64,000 bases of DNA from Egicoccus halophilus (GCF_004300825.1 NZ_CP036250.1:2046001-2110000), one strand, 5' to 3'. Shown: positions 8,742 through 16,392, counted from the stretch's first letter. Program-made: numbers and translations. The notes: generated from the letters alone by a model not told the origin.

Positions 8742-9387
8742 GGAGTCCTCGCGGGATGGTCAGGCGGCCGATGCCGAGGTAGAGCAGGTCGAAGGCCAGG
8801 GCGAGCAGGACGATGGCGAGCGTGCCGCCGAGCAGCGATTCGAGGGCGCCGGTGCTGCCGATGCGACGGATGCCGCGGTAGATCTCCTGCCCGAGCCCCG
8901 AGCCACCGACGATGGCCGCGATGGCGGCGATGCCGGTGATCATCAGCGTCGCCACGCGCATGCCCGCCAGGATGACCGGCCAGGCGGTGGGCAGCTCGAT
9001 GCGCAGCAGTCGGCGGGTCGGGCCCATCCCCATCCCCTTGGCCGCCTCCACGATCGCCGGGTCGACGCTGCCGAGACCGGCGACGGTGTTGCGCACGATC
9101 GGTAGCAGGGCGTAGAGCGTGAGGGCCACCAGGACGGCGCCGTCACCGATGCCCATGATCGGCAGGAACAGGGCGAACAGCGCCAGCGACGGGATCGTGA
9201 GGAAGGCCGACACGACGGTGAGGATCGGCTGGCGCGCCCGTGGCACGCGGTGGGCGGCGATGCCGAGCGCCAGGCTCACCACCAGGGCCACGGCCAGCGG
9301 GACGAGGACGAGCACGACGTGTTCCCACGTCTGCTGGAGCAGCACGGCGCGGGTGGAGGGATCGGCCAGGTAGTCCAGGAACGACAA
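8734..9387 (-). CDS. Osmoprotectant ABC transporter permease (first)
   Basis: First gene of the importer operon. It encodes a permease with several membrane segments and the EAA loop EAAKGMGMGPTRRLLRIELPT followed by PVILAGMRV. I start it at a TTG (9387) because the protein then begins SFLDYLADPS, as in OpuCB relatives, and a GAGG site precedes it. The frame is open further upstream to a GTG at 9513, but that would add about 42 Arg/Pro-rich residues with no ribosome-binding site. Order permease-ATPase-permease-receptor is a rearranged OpuC operon. Confidence 0.88.
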   Translation of the reverse strand: MSFLDYLADPSTRAVLLQQTWEHVVLVLVPLAVALVVSLALGIAAHRVPRARQPILTVVSAFLTIPSLALFALFLPIMGIGDGAVLVALTLYALLPIVRNTVAGLGSVDPAIVEAAKGMGMGPTRRLLRIELPTAWPVILAGMRVATLMITGIAAIAAIVGGSGLGQEIYRGIRRIGSTGALESLLGGTLAIVLLALAFDLLYLGIGRLTIPRGLRD

Positions 9388-9771
9388 CGGCGTCCTCGTC
9401 GGCAGAGGCGTGTCCGCGAGGGGACGCGGGCGCCCGAGGGGCCGTGGCCCCGACTGCCGGCCGCCGCGTCGCCGTCGCGACGTGCACGGCGGCAGGCACT
9501 CACGTCCGCTCACGAAGAGCGGTCGGACCCGACCCTACGGACGGGTCGTAGGGCACCGCGCGCGGACCCTGTACGAACGGGCTGTTTCCGGCGAGACTTC
9601 AGGGAAAGCCCAGCGGAGGCGACGGACTTCCGGCACGGAGGCGGTGGTCGACACCGGCAGACTCTGGGGTGCGGAACGGTCACGCGCAGACACCGGCGTT
9701 CCGCGGCCGCGCGATCGGATCGACTGCTCCGTGACCGGTGGCGCCGCGCCGGTCGTTACCATGCACGCCGC
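9388..9771. other. Intergenic region between importer operon and tRNA gene
   Basis: No gene recognised. It should hold the leftward promoter of the betaine importer and the rightward tRNA promoter. A TACCAT element at 9757-9762 lies ten bases before the tRNA start, with a GTGACC at 9731-9736 that is spaced rather far (20 bases) for a -35. Confidence 0.4.
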
Positions 9772-9847
9772 GCCCCGGTAGCCCAACGGCAGAGGCAAAC
9801 GACTCAAACTCGTTCCAGTGCGGGTTCGAATCCCGCCCGGGGTACCA
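9772..9847 (+). tRNA. tRNA with anticodon CAA (Leu by code) but class-I architecture
   Basis: A complete 76-base cloverleaf including an encoded CCA. The acceptor stem is 9772-9778 with 9837-9843, closed by a terminal G-U pair, and discriminator A is at 9844. The D arm has a GCC/GGC stem and the conserved GG in its loop. The anticodon stem AACGA/TCGTT holds loop CTCAAAC with anticodon CAA at 9805-9807. The variable region has only five bases (CCAGT). The T arm GCGGG/CCCGC has loop TTCGAAT. CAA reads the leucine codon UUG, yet bacterial tRNA-Leu normally has a long class-II variable arm. Amino-acid identity is therefore uncertain. Confidence 0.88.
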
Positions 9848-9959
9848 CCAAGCAGTGTTCCATCCGCAGGTGTTTGGCCGGTTTCGGGTCGGCGACTAGC
9901 GTCGGGGGGCCCAGCGGCCGGCTCGGGGGAGTGCGCGTGCGCGCACGCTCCCCGCCGGG

Positions 9960-10349
9960 GTGGCCCCCTGGCTCGCGCCGCCGGGACCAGTCACCGGTGA
10001 CACGACGACGGGAGCCGCCACGGGTACCGACCGCGAGACCACTCGGGTGCGTGACCGCCTCGCTCGGATCCAGGACGATCTGAAGCGGGTCCGCGCGACC
10101 GAACGGGTCCTGGCGGAACAGGTGGCCTACCTCGCGGAGGTCGCCCAGGACGCCGAGACCCGGAAGCTGGTGGCGCAGACCCCGCTCGCCGACCGCGAGT
10201 GGCGGGATGCCCGCACCGATCTGGACCGACACGCAGGACTGCTCGAAGAAGCCCGGAGTCAGGCCCAGGCGCTGGTCGACCAGCGCGACGGCCTGCTCGA
10301 ACGCCTCTTCGAGCTCGAGGCCGCGCGGCCTGGAAGGGATGACCCGTGA
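9960..10349 (+). CDS. Small coiled-coil protein of unknown function, coupled to the response regulator
   Basis: I do not recognise a family. The protein is up to 129 residues. From about residue 25 to the end it is almost entirely charged heptad-like helix (RVRDRLARIQDDLKRV, then EARSQAQALVDQRDGLLERLFELE), so a coiled coil is likely. The start is uncertain: GTG at 9960 gives a Pro/Thr-rich leader, while GTG at 10047 starts directly at the helical part. The stop overlaps the response-regulator start as GTGA, so the two are translationally coupled and may work together. A TAGCGT element at 9897-9902 could be the -10 of their shared promoter. Confidence 0.6.
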   Translation: MAPWLAPPGPVTGDTTTGAATGTDRETTRVRDRLARIQDDLKRVRATERVLAEQVAYLAEVAQDAETRKLVAQTPLADREWRDARTDLDRHAGLLEEARSQAQALVDQRDGLLERLFELEAARPGRDDP

Positions 10350-10966
10350 GCGAGACGACGCCCGGCCAGCAGGCCACGACGGACGCCGAGCGCCGCCCGA
10401 CCCGGGTGCTGATCGCCGAGGACGAGGCACTCATCCGCCTCGACCTCAAGGAGATGCTCCAGGAGGAGGGCTTCGAGGTCGTCGCCGAGGTCGCCGACGG
10501 TGCGTCCGCGGTGCGGCTCACCCGCGAGCTCGAGCCGGACCTGGTCATCCTCGACGTCAAGATGCCGGTCATGGACGGCATCCAGGCCGCCGAGGAGATC
10601 GCCAAGGAGCGACTCGCCGCGATCCTGATCCTGACGGCCTTCAGCCAGCGCGACCTGGTGGAGAAGGCGCGTCGCGCCGGCGCGATGGCGTACCTCGTCA
10701 AGCCGTTCCAGAAGCACGATCTGCTCCCGGCCGTCGAGATCGCCGCGGGCCGCTTCCGCGAGATGTCCGGGCTCGAGCGCGAGGTCGACGACCTGCAGGG
10801 ACGTCTCGAGGCGCGCAAGCTGGTCGAGAAGGCCAAGGGGCTGCTGCAGGAGCACGAGCAGATGTCCGAGGCCGAGGCGTTCCGGTTCGTGCAGCGCCAG
10901 GCGATGGAGCGTCGGGTCACGATGCGGCAGGTCGCCGAACAGGTGCTCGAGCGCTACGAGGGCTGA
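10346..10966 (+). CDS. pdtaR: ANTAR-domain response regulator (PdtaR-like)
   Basis: Two-component output protein that, in characterised relatives, acts by RNA-binding antitermination rather than DNA binding. The receiver domain occupies about residues 20-135: acidic pair in AEDEALIRLD, phospho-acceptor Asp in LVILDVKMPVMDG, Thr in LTAFS and Lys in LVKPF. A coiled linker leads to an ANTAR domain (about 145-205; KLVEKAKGLLQEH and AFRFVQRQAMERRVTM). Length and layout match mycobacterial PdtaR. The cognate histidine kinase PdtaS is not next to it. The coiled-coil gene upstream overlaps it by four bases. Confidence 0.92.
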   Translation: MSETTPGQQATTDAERRPTRVLIAEDEALIRLDLKEMLQEEGFEVVAEVADGASAVRLTRELEPDLVILDVKMPVMDGIQAAEEIAKERLAAILILTAFSQRDLVEKARRAGAMAYLVKPFQKHDLLPAVEIAAGRFREMSGLEREVDDLQGRLEARKLVEKAKGLLQEHEQMSEAEAFRFVQRQAMERRVTMRQVAEQVLERYEG

Positions 10967-11155
10967 TCGACCGGCGCCACGGCGTGTTTCGGCCGTGTGA
11001 ACCGTCGCATCGGGCGCACGTCGCGCACGACCTGCGGCCCCGGTGAACCCCCGTGGCGTAGGTTGCGTGTCCTCCGACCACGGTCGTAGGGGGACACGAC
11101 CCGGGTCGGCATCCGGCCGCGAACGCGGCGACACCCGAGCTTGCAAGGGGAACGA

Positions 11156-12058
11156 ATGCGTGCGACCACCCGCCGGGCCGCTGCGGCCGCCGCGGCACTG
11201 ACCCTGGTCCTGACCGCCTGCGGTGACGACGGCGACACCACCGACGGTGGGACCACCGACGCGCCGGCCGAGACCGACGACGGGACCGACGACGACGCGG
11301 CCGGCGACGAGACCGACGACGAGACCACCGAGACCGACGGCGAGGCCGCCGCGGAGCTCGAACTCGTCCAGGACGGCGTGCTGACCGTGTGCAGCGAGGT
11401 CCCCTACGAGCCGTTCCAGTTCGAGGACCCCGATCACCCGACGGGCTACAGCGGCTTCGACATCGAGATCGCCTACGAGATCGCCCAGGACGCCGGCCTC
11501 GACATGGAGGTCGTCAACACCGGCTTCGAGGGGTTGACCTCCGGCGCGACGATGGCGGCCGGCACCTGTGACATGGCCGCCTCGGCGATCACCATCACCG
11601 AGGAGCGCGCCGAGCAGATCGAGTTCTCCGAGCCGTACTACGAGTCGTTGCAGTCGCTGCTGGTCCCGGCCGACTCCGAGATCGCCAGCATCGAGGACCT
11701 GACCGAGGAGTACGTCGTCGGCGTCCAGTCGGGAACCACCGGTGCCGACTACGCCGAGGAGAACGTGCCCGGCGCCACCATCACCGAGTTCGCCGGTGGC
11801 GGTGACCTGTTCACGGCGCTCGCCGCCGGGTCGATCGACGCGATCCTCCAGGACGAGCCCGTCAACCGTGCTCGCGCCGCCCAGGACGAGGGCATCGAGG
11901 TGATCGAGGAGTACGACACCGACGAGACCTACGGGTTCGCCTTCGAGCAGGACCGCCCCGACGAGCTCGTCCAGGTGGTCAACGACGGCATCGCGCAGCT
12001 GCGCGAGGACGGCCGCTACGACGAACTGTTCGAGCAGTACTTCGCCGTGGTCGAGTGA
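11156..12058 (+). CDS. Amino-acid-type ABC transporter substrate-binding lipoprotein
   Basis: Family-3 solute-binding receptor for a polar amino acid or similar small solute. Start ATG at 11156 is preceded by AAGGGG. The signal peptide ends in lipobox LVLTAC (Cys near residue 22), followed by a Thr/Asp-rich acidic spacer to about residue 70. The SBP_bac_3 domain begins at GVLTVCSEVPYEPFQF and shows GFDIEIA, EQIEFSEPYY, VGVQSGTT and the C-terminal DGRYDELFEQYF. Permease and ATPase genes follow on the same strand. A hairpin 23 bases after the stop would give more receptor than permease mRNA. Substrate cannot be read from the sequence. Confidence 0.92.
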   Translation: MRATTRRAAAAAAALTLVLTACGDDGDTTDGGTTDAPAETDDGTDDDAAGDETDDETTETDGEAAAELELVQDGVLTVCSEVPYEPFQFEDPDHPTGYSGFDIEIAYEIAQDAGLDMEVVNTGFEGLTSGATMAAGTCDMAASAITITEERAEQIEFSEPYYESLQSLLVPADSEIASIEDLTEEYVVGVQSGTTGADYAEENVPGATITEFAGGGDLFTALAAGSIDAILQDEPVNRARAAQDEGIEVIEEYDTDETYGFAFEQDRPDELVQVVNDGIAQLREDGRYDELFEQYFAVVE

Positions 12059-12080
12059 TCGGCGGCTAGCGTCTCGCCGG

Positions 12081-12109
12081 GTGAGGGGGTCGTCGTACGG
12101 CCCCCTCAC
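12081..12109 (+). terminator. Hairpin between receptor and permease genes
   Basis: A 9-bp perfect stem GTGAGGGGG / CCCCCTCAC with an 11-base loop. It sits within the importer operon and would act as an attenuating or 3'-end-stabilising structure. TAGCGT at 12067-12072 just upstream could alternatively be a second promoter for the permease. Confidence 0.6.
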
Positions 12110-12183
12110 CTGCGCCGCCTCGGTGGGTCGAGGGCCCGGCGCGCCCCTCGTCGCGCATCCGGCGTGGCGAGCCGAACCGTTGG

Positions 12184-12978
12184 ATGGACGGATCCGCCGT
12201 GACGAAGCGACAGCGGCAGCGCGTCGTGCGCCTGACCTTGTACGCGCTGTTCTTCCTCGCACTCGCCGGGCTGGTGACGATCGCCGACTGGGACGTCATC
12301 CAGCGCAACTTCTTCAACGTCGACATCGCCCGGGACATGTTCCCGCGGGTGCTCACGGTCGCCGCCCGCAACACCGTCCTGTACACCTTCCTCGCGTTCG
12401 TGTTCGGCCTCGTGTTCGGGCTGATCCTCGCCCTGATGCGCCTGTCGACCATCGGTCCCTACCGGTGGTTCGCCCGCATCTACATCGAGACCTTCCGTGG
12501 TCTGCCGGCGCTGGTGACGATCTTCCTGGTCGGGCTGGGCATCCCGATCGCCTTCCGGGTGCGCTGGAACGTGCTCATCTACATCACGCTCGGGCTCGGC
12601 CTGGTCGCGGCGGCGTACATGGCCGAGACGATCCGGGCCGGCATCGAGGGTGTGCCGAAGGGGCAGATGGAGGCGGCGCGGTCGCTGGGGATGTCCTACA
12701 GCCGGGCGATGATGTCCGTGATCGTCCCTCAGGGATTCCGGATCATCATCCCGCCGTTGACCAACGAACTGGTGCTGCTGATCAAGGACACCTCGCTGCT
12801 GTTCGTCCTCGGGACGACACCGGCGACGGTCGAACTGTTGCAGTTCGGGCGACAGGTGCTCGACAGTCGGGCGAATGCGACGCCGCTCATCGTGATCGCG
12901 CTGGTCTATCTGGCCATCACGGTGCCGCTGACGCAACTCGTCGGGGTGCTCGAACGGCGCAACCGCCGCGCTCGCTGA
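12184..12978 (+). CDS. Amino-acid-type ABC transporter permease
   Basis: HisM/GlnP-class membrane subunit of 264 residues with five to six hydrophobic segments. Family markers are YIETFRGLPALVTIFL near the middle, the AETIRAGIEGVPKGQMEAARSLGMS loop that contacts the ATPase, and PQGFRIIIPPLTNELVLLIKDTSL. There is one permease gene only, so the channel is probably a homodimer. An ATG at 12184 is used; a GTG five codons later is possible. The matching ATPase lies 780 bases downstream, beyond a duplicated structured element, an unusual separation for a three-gene importer. Confidence 0.93.
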   Translation: MDGSAVTKRQRQRVVRLTLYALFFLALAGLVTIADWDVIQRNFFNVDIARDMFPRVLTVAARNTVLYTFLAFVFGLVFGLILALMRLSTIGPYRWFARIYIETFRGLPALVTIFLVGLGIPIAFRVRWNVLIYITLGLGLVAAAYMAETIRAGIEGVPKGQMEAARSLGMSYSRAMMSVIVPQGFRIIIPPLTNELVLLIKDTSLLFVLGTTPATVELLQFGRQVLDSRANATPLIVIALVYLAITVPLTQLVGVLERRNRRAR

Positions 12979-13086
12979 CCCGCCCGCCGGCCGCGCGCGT
13001 GCGTGCGGACCTCCGCAACCGGGGATGTCGCGTGTCCTCCCGGCCGCGCGAGTGTGCGTGGCCGGTGGCAGGCGGGCGGTGGACGC

Positions 13087-13128
13087 CGACGAGCGCCGTC
13101 CGTGGGAGAGGTCGGACGGCGCTCGTCG
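13087..13128 (+). terminator. Strong 16-bp hairpin in repeat copy 1
   Basis: Perfect 16-bp stem with a 10-base loop, about 110 bases after the permease stop and followed by TT. It fits a GC-rich terminator for the receptor-permease message. The same hairpin occurs again in repeat copy 2. Confidence 0.65.
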
Positions 13129-13136
13129 TTCGGCGT

Positions 13137-13229
13137 GACCACGGGCGGCGGTGCCAAGCGGGAGAGGACTGGCTCCGTCGCCCTGGTGTGGTCGATGTCA
13201 CTGGCGGATGACGAGACGTACGATGCCAG
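13137..13229 (+). other. Candidate structured RNA, copy 1
   Basis: Three nested helices are drawn directly from the sequence. P1 is GACCAC 13137-13142 with 13188-13193. P2 is a 9-bp helix with one G-U, 13143-13151 with 13175-13183. P3 is GCCA/TGGC 13153-13156 with 13170-13173, closing a purine-rich 13-base loop. A separate hairpin CTGGC/GCCAG follows at 13201-13229. It does not match any riboswitch I recognise. Transcription across it is not shown. Confidence 0.4.
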
Positions 13230-13457
13230 CGGTGTGTTCCGGGCCGGTTACGTGCCGGTTGGGCGTCCGTGACGTTTTGGCCCGATTCGTGGCCCGGTCC
13301 GCCGCCCGGGCCACGTCGCGCCGCCGCACGCACCCGACGACGATTCGCGCCGGAGCTGTCGGGTCTGTCCGGGCCTGCCGCAGGTCGGGCGGCTGCATCC
13401 GGCCGTGCCGGTTGCAGGACCGGCCGGTCACTCGTTCACGGATCCGTCGGTGAACGC

Positions 13458-13499
13458 CGACGAGCGCCGTCCGTGGGAGAGGTCGGACGGCGCTCGTCG
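13458..13499 (+). terminator. Strong 16-bp hairpin in repeat copy 2
   Basis: Identical in stem and loop to the hairpin at 13087-13128 (stem 13458-13473 with 13484-13499). Confidence 0.5.
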
Positions 13500-13508
13500 T
13501 TTGGGAGT

Positions 13509-13601
13509 GACCACGGGCGGCGGTGCCAAGCGGGAGAGGACTGGCTCCGTCGCCCTGGTGTGGTCGATGTCACTGGCGGATGACGAGACGTACGATGCCA
13601 G
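13509..13601 (+). other. Candidate structured RNA, copy 2
   Basis: Same nested three-helix fold plus trailing hairpin as at 13137-13229, with every paired position conserved. It lies upstream of the ATPase gene, with no recognised gene between them. Confidence 0.4.
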
Positions 13602-13726
13602 CGGTGTGTTCCGGGCGCGTTACGGCCCGGTTGGATGTCCGTGACGCTTTGGCCCGACCTGCGGCCCGGTCCGCGCCGCAGGCCAGTTCCGTGCGTGCCG
13701 GCGGTCGGCTGCCACCATCGGCGCAG

Positions 13727-13732
13727 TAGGCT
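13727..13732 (+). promoter_or_regulatory. TAGGCT -10-like element of the ATPase gene
   Basis: TAGGCT lies 28 bases before the ATG at 13760 and matches the hexamer found before several other genes in this window. No clear -35 partner is seen. Confidence 0.4.
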
Positions 13733-13759
13733 GCCCGCATCCGGCCACCTGGAGCAGCG

Positions 13760-14515
13760 ATGTCGACGACCCCGACGTCCACCGCGACGCACGCGATCGA
13801 GGTCCGCGACCTCCACAAGTCGTTCGGTGACCTCGAGGTCCTGTGCGGCATCGACTTCCGGGTCGCTCCCGGCGAGGTCGTCTGCGTCATCGGGCCGTCC
13901 GGATCGGGCAAGTCGACGCTGCTGCGCTGTGTCAACCGTCTCGAGGAGCCCACCTCCGGCCAGATCCTCATCGAGGGCGAGGACATCACCGACCCGGACG
14001 CCGACGTCGACGCGCTGCGCAGCCGCATCGGCATGGTGTTCCAGTCGTTCAACCTGTTCCCGCACCTGTCGGTCCTGCGCAACCTCACCCTCGCGCAGCG
14101 GCGGGTGCGCAAGCGGTCCAAGGGCGAGGCCGCGGAGGTCGCCCGGAGCAACCTCGAACGCGTCGGCCTGTCCGACAAGGTGGACGCCTATCCGGCGCAC
14201 CTCTCCGGTGGTCAGCAGCAGCGGGTGGCGATCGCGCGGGCGCTGTCGATGGAGCCGGACATGATGCTGTTCGACGAACCGACCTCCGCGCTCGACCCCG
14301 AACTCGTCGGTGAGGTGCTCGAGGTCATGCGCCGCCTGGCCGACGAGGGCATGACCATGATGGTCGTGACCCACGAGATGGGCTTCGCCCGCGAGGTCGC
14401 CGACCGGGTCGTGTTCATGGACGGGGGAGTGGTCGTCGAGGAGGGGCCGCCCTCCGAGGTGCTCGTCGCACCCAAGCACGAGCGCACCCGCCAGTTCCTG
14501 CAGATGGTCATCTGA
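13760..14515 (+). CDS. Amino-acid-type ABC transporter ATP-binding protein
   Basis: GlnQ/HisP-class ATPase of 251 residues, expected partner of the receptor at 11156-12058 and the permease at 12184-12978. Motifs: Walker [11 protein letters not shown]-loop [13 protein letters not shown], signature LSGGQQQRV, Walker [21 protein letters not shown]-loop [15 protein letters not shown] and the typical C-terminal [16 protein letters not shown] start with GGAG nine bases upstream. It is separated from the permease by 780 bases containing two terminator-like hairpins, and probably has its own promoter. Confidence 0.94.
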   Translation: MSTTPTSTATHAIEVRDLHKSFGDLEVLCGIDFRVAPGEVVCVIGPSGSGKSTLLRCVNRLEEPTSGQILIEGEDITDPDADVDALRSRIGMVFQSFNLFPHLSVLRNLTLAQRRVRKRSKGEAAEVARSNLERVGLSDKVDAYPAHLSGGQQQRVAIARALSMEPDMMLFDEPTSALDPELVGEVLEVMRRLADEGMTMMVVTHEMGFAREVADRVVFMDGGVVVEEGPPSEVLVAPKHERTRQFLQMVI

Positions 14516-14640
14516 CACGCGTCGCCGCGACGCCTCGCTGCCGTCAACGGCAGGACGGCGCGGGGCCGGGTCCACCGTCGGCAGCTTCCCGGTGGTCGGT
14601 GTGCGCGGGTTCGTGTGCGAGGCGGTCGCGCGCGGTGAGG

Positions 14641-15144
14641 TCACACGGACCGTTCCGGGCGCCACTCGCCGAGGCGCGCGATGCGTTCCTTGCGGACCTG
14701 TCGCCGGATCTGGGCCTGCGCCTCGCGACGGCGGTCGTCGTCGTTCTCGGCCACCAGCGGGGGGATCGGCACCGGTTGTCCGTCGGCGTCGATGGCCACG
14801 AACACGAGGTAGGCCGAGGTGGTGTGGCGGCGCTCGCCGGTCTGCCAGTCCTCGGCCTCGACCCGGACACCGACCTCCATCGAGGTCCGGCCGACCGAGT
14901 TCACGCTCGCCTCGACGACGAGCAGGTCACCGACGTGCACCGGCGCCTTGAACGACAGTTCGTCGATGCCGGCCGTGACCGCGGCCCTGCCGGCGTGACG
15001 GGCTGCGGCGATGCCGGCGGCATTGTCGACCTCCCGCATGACGACGCCACCGTGGACGTTGCCGAGGTTGTTCGCGTCCATCACCGACATCACGCGGGAG
15101 AGGCGGACGCGGCTGAACGACACGGGGCGCGGCTCGAGTGACAT
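14641..15144 (-). CDS. Acyl-CoA thioesterase, hotdog fold
   Basis: Single hotdog-domain thioesterase of the YciA/BACH group, predicted to hydrolyse acyl-CoA to free CoA and acid in the cytoplasm. The conserved region is RVMSVMDANNLGNVHGGVVM, containing the family's catalytic Asn/Asp surroundings. It is followed by DELSFKAPVHVGDLL and a beta-strand with TTSAYLVFVAID. Length 167 residues from the ATG at 15144; the frame continues upstream but those residues are Arg-rich and unlike the family. The C-terminal 35 residues are highly charged helix. Natural substrate chain length cannot be inferred. Confidence 0.85.
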   Translation of the reverse strand: MSLEPRPVSFSRVRLSRVMSVMDANNLGNVHGGVVMREVDNAAGIAAARHAGRAAVTAGIDELSFKAPVHVGDLLVVEASVNSVGRTSMEVGVRVEAEDWQTGERRHTTSAYLVFVAIDADGQPVPIPPLVAENDDDRRREAQAQIRRQVRKERIARLGEWRPERSV

Positions 15145-15203
15145 GGCGGTCCTACCGGAGGGGCGCGGGGCGGGGAGGGAGGGGCGCTGGTTGTACTCGA
15201 CCC

Positions 15204-15318
15204 GCGACGCACGTGCGTCCGGACCCCCACAGCATCGGACCACGACGCACGCACGGATGGCCTGGCGACGCACGTGCGTCCGGGCCCCCGCAGCATCGGA
15301 TCAGGACACACGCACGGA
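15204..15318. repeat. Two direct repeats (61-bp spacing), each headed by a 14-bp perfect palindrome
   Basis: Copies begin at 15204 and 15265. Each contains the self-complementary GACGCACGTGCGTC (15206-15219 and 15267-15280) and ends in ACGCACGGA. They lie between the thioredoxin-TPR stop (15376) and the thioesterase start (15144), upstream of the latter on the minus strand. They could be paired operators or transcript hairpins. Confidence 0.85.
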
Positions 15319-15375
15319 CGCGTGGGCCGGGCCGGGTGCCGCGCCACCGGCAGCGAGGAACCGGCGGCAGAGCGG

Positions 15376-16233
15376 TCAGTACAGCGCGCGGGCGAGGCGT
15401 GGGCGGGCGGCCTTGACGCGTTCGTCGGTGTCGCCGAGCACGCCGAACAGCGCGACGAGCTGTTCACGGGCGGTCTCGCGGTCGTCACCGCCGAGCTCGA
15501 CCGCCGCCAGCAGCCGGTCGATCGCGGCCTCGTACTCGCCACGGGCGGCCAGGGCACGACCGAGTGACACGAGCGTCGACCCGTCGGCGTCGCCACGCTC
15601 GACGGCGGCCTGCAACGCGGCGAGGTCGCCGTGGTCGTCGGCGAGGTCGACCCGCGTCAGCACGGCCTCGGCGGCCGGGTCGGGACGGTGGGGGGCGACC
15701 AGTTCGCGGGCGGTCCCAGGGTCGCGTTCGACCAGCAGCTCCGCCAGCCCGATGGCCGCCTCGCGGTGGCCGGGCTCGATCTCGAGCGCCTGTCGCAGCG
15801 TCGCCTCGGCCTGGTCGGGCGGCAGCGCACGCGCGGTCTTGACCAGCACGTCGGCCTCGCTCGGCACGAGCTGGTCGAGGAAGCGTTCGATCTCGGCCGC
15901 CGGCTGCGCGCCGGTGAACGAGGCCACCACCCGCCCGTCACGGAAGCCGAGCACCTGCGGGATGCCCTGGACCCGGAAGGCCTGGGCGAGCCCCTGGTTC
16001 GCGTCGACGTCCACCTTGGCGAGCACGACCCGGCCGCCGCGGTCCTGCACGGCCTGTTCGAGCATCGGCCCGAGCGTCCGGCAGGGACCGCACCAGGCGG
16101 CCCAGAAGTCGACCACGACCGGGACGGCGTGGGAGCGCTCCACGACCTGGGTCTCGAACGCGGCCTGGTCGACGTCGGTGACCAGCGGCAGGTCGCCGGC
16201 GTCGGTGCGCGGCAGGGAGAAGGGAAAGCTCAC
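15376..16233 (-). CDS. Thioredoxin-TPR protein (CnoX/YbbN-like)
   Basis: An N-terminal thioredoxin domain (about residues 15-120) carries the active-site WCGPC. It is followed by four-helix TPR-like repeats rich in Ala/Leu to residue 285 (EATLRQALEIEPGHREA, LLVERDPGTARELV, RALAARGEYEAAIDRLLAAV). This is the CnoX/YbbN layout: a chaperone-redox protein that protects and hands over oxidatively damaged clients. Both active cysteines are retained here, whereas E. coli CnoX lacks the canonical pair, so redox activity is likely. GTG start at 16233 with GAGGT upstream. There is no signal peptide, so it is cytoplasmic. Confidence 0.88.
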   Translation of the reverse strand: MSFPFSLPRTDAGDLPLVTDVDQAAFETQVVERSHAVPVVVDFWAAWCGPCRTLGPMLEQAVQDRGGRVVLAKVDVDANQGLAQAFRVQGIPQVLGFRDGRVVASFTGAQPAAEIERFLDQLVPSEADVLVKTARALPPDQAEATLRQALEIEPGHREAAIGLAELLVERDPGTARELVAPHRPDPAAEAVLTRVDLADDHGDLAALQAAVERGDADGSTLVSLGRALAARGEYEAAIDRLLAAVELGGDDRETAREQLVALFGVLGDTDERVKAARPRLARALY

Positions 16234-16333
16234 GTGATGACCTCGCAGCGGAGCGGAAGTGCTGGTGGGCGCTGCCCACGCGGACGTCACCGGCCATGGT
16301 AGGACCCGGACGGTGCGGGGCACGGCCGGTCAG

Positions 16334-16339
16334 TAGGCT
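16334..16339 (+). promoter_or_regulatory. TAGGCT -10-like element of polA
   Basis: The hexamer lies 54 bases before the polA GTG and recurs before other genes of the window. No convincing -35. Confidence 0.4.
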
Positions 16340-16392
16340 CCGGCGTCCCTGGCCACCCGCCGTGGCCGGCCGCGACGCCGAGGTGCCCGACC

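Larger units (their letters stand above)
13077..13303 (+). repeat. Duplicated intergenic element, copy 1
   Basis: About 227 bases that recur at 13448-13675 with high identity (a single one-base indel near 13130 and scattered substitutions, densest toward the 3' end). The copy contains a 16-bp perfect hairpin (13087-13102 / 13113-13128), a nested three-stem fold (13137-13193) and a further 5-bp hairpin (13201-13205 / 13225-13229). Confidence 0.95.
13448..13675 (+). repeat. Duplicated intergenic element, copy 2
   Basis: Second copy of the 13077-13303 element. It ends about 85 bases before the ATPase start codon. Between the copies (13304-13447) I see no gene or further structure. Confidence 0.95.

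Noticed and set aside
9772-9960. tRNA 3' end as an integration (att) site of a mobile element
   Set aside because: No integrase and no second copy of the tRNA 3' end was noticed in the window.
13003-13644. Two short open frames sharing a peptide across the duplicated element
   Set aside because: The shared peptide is explained by the DNA duplication. Upstream frames differ through a one-base indel, there is no ribosome-binding site, and the region is dominated by perfect hairpins.
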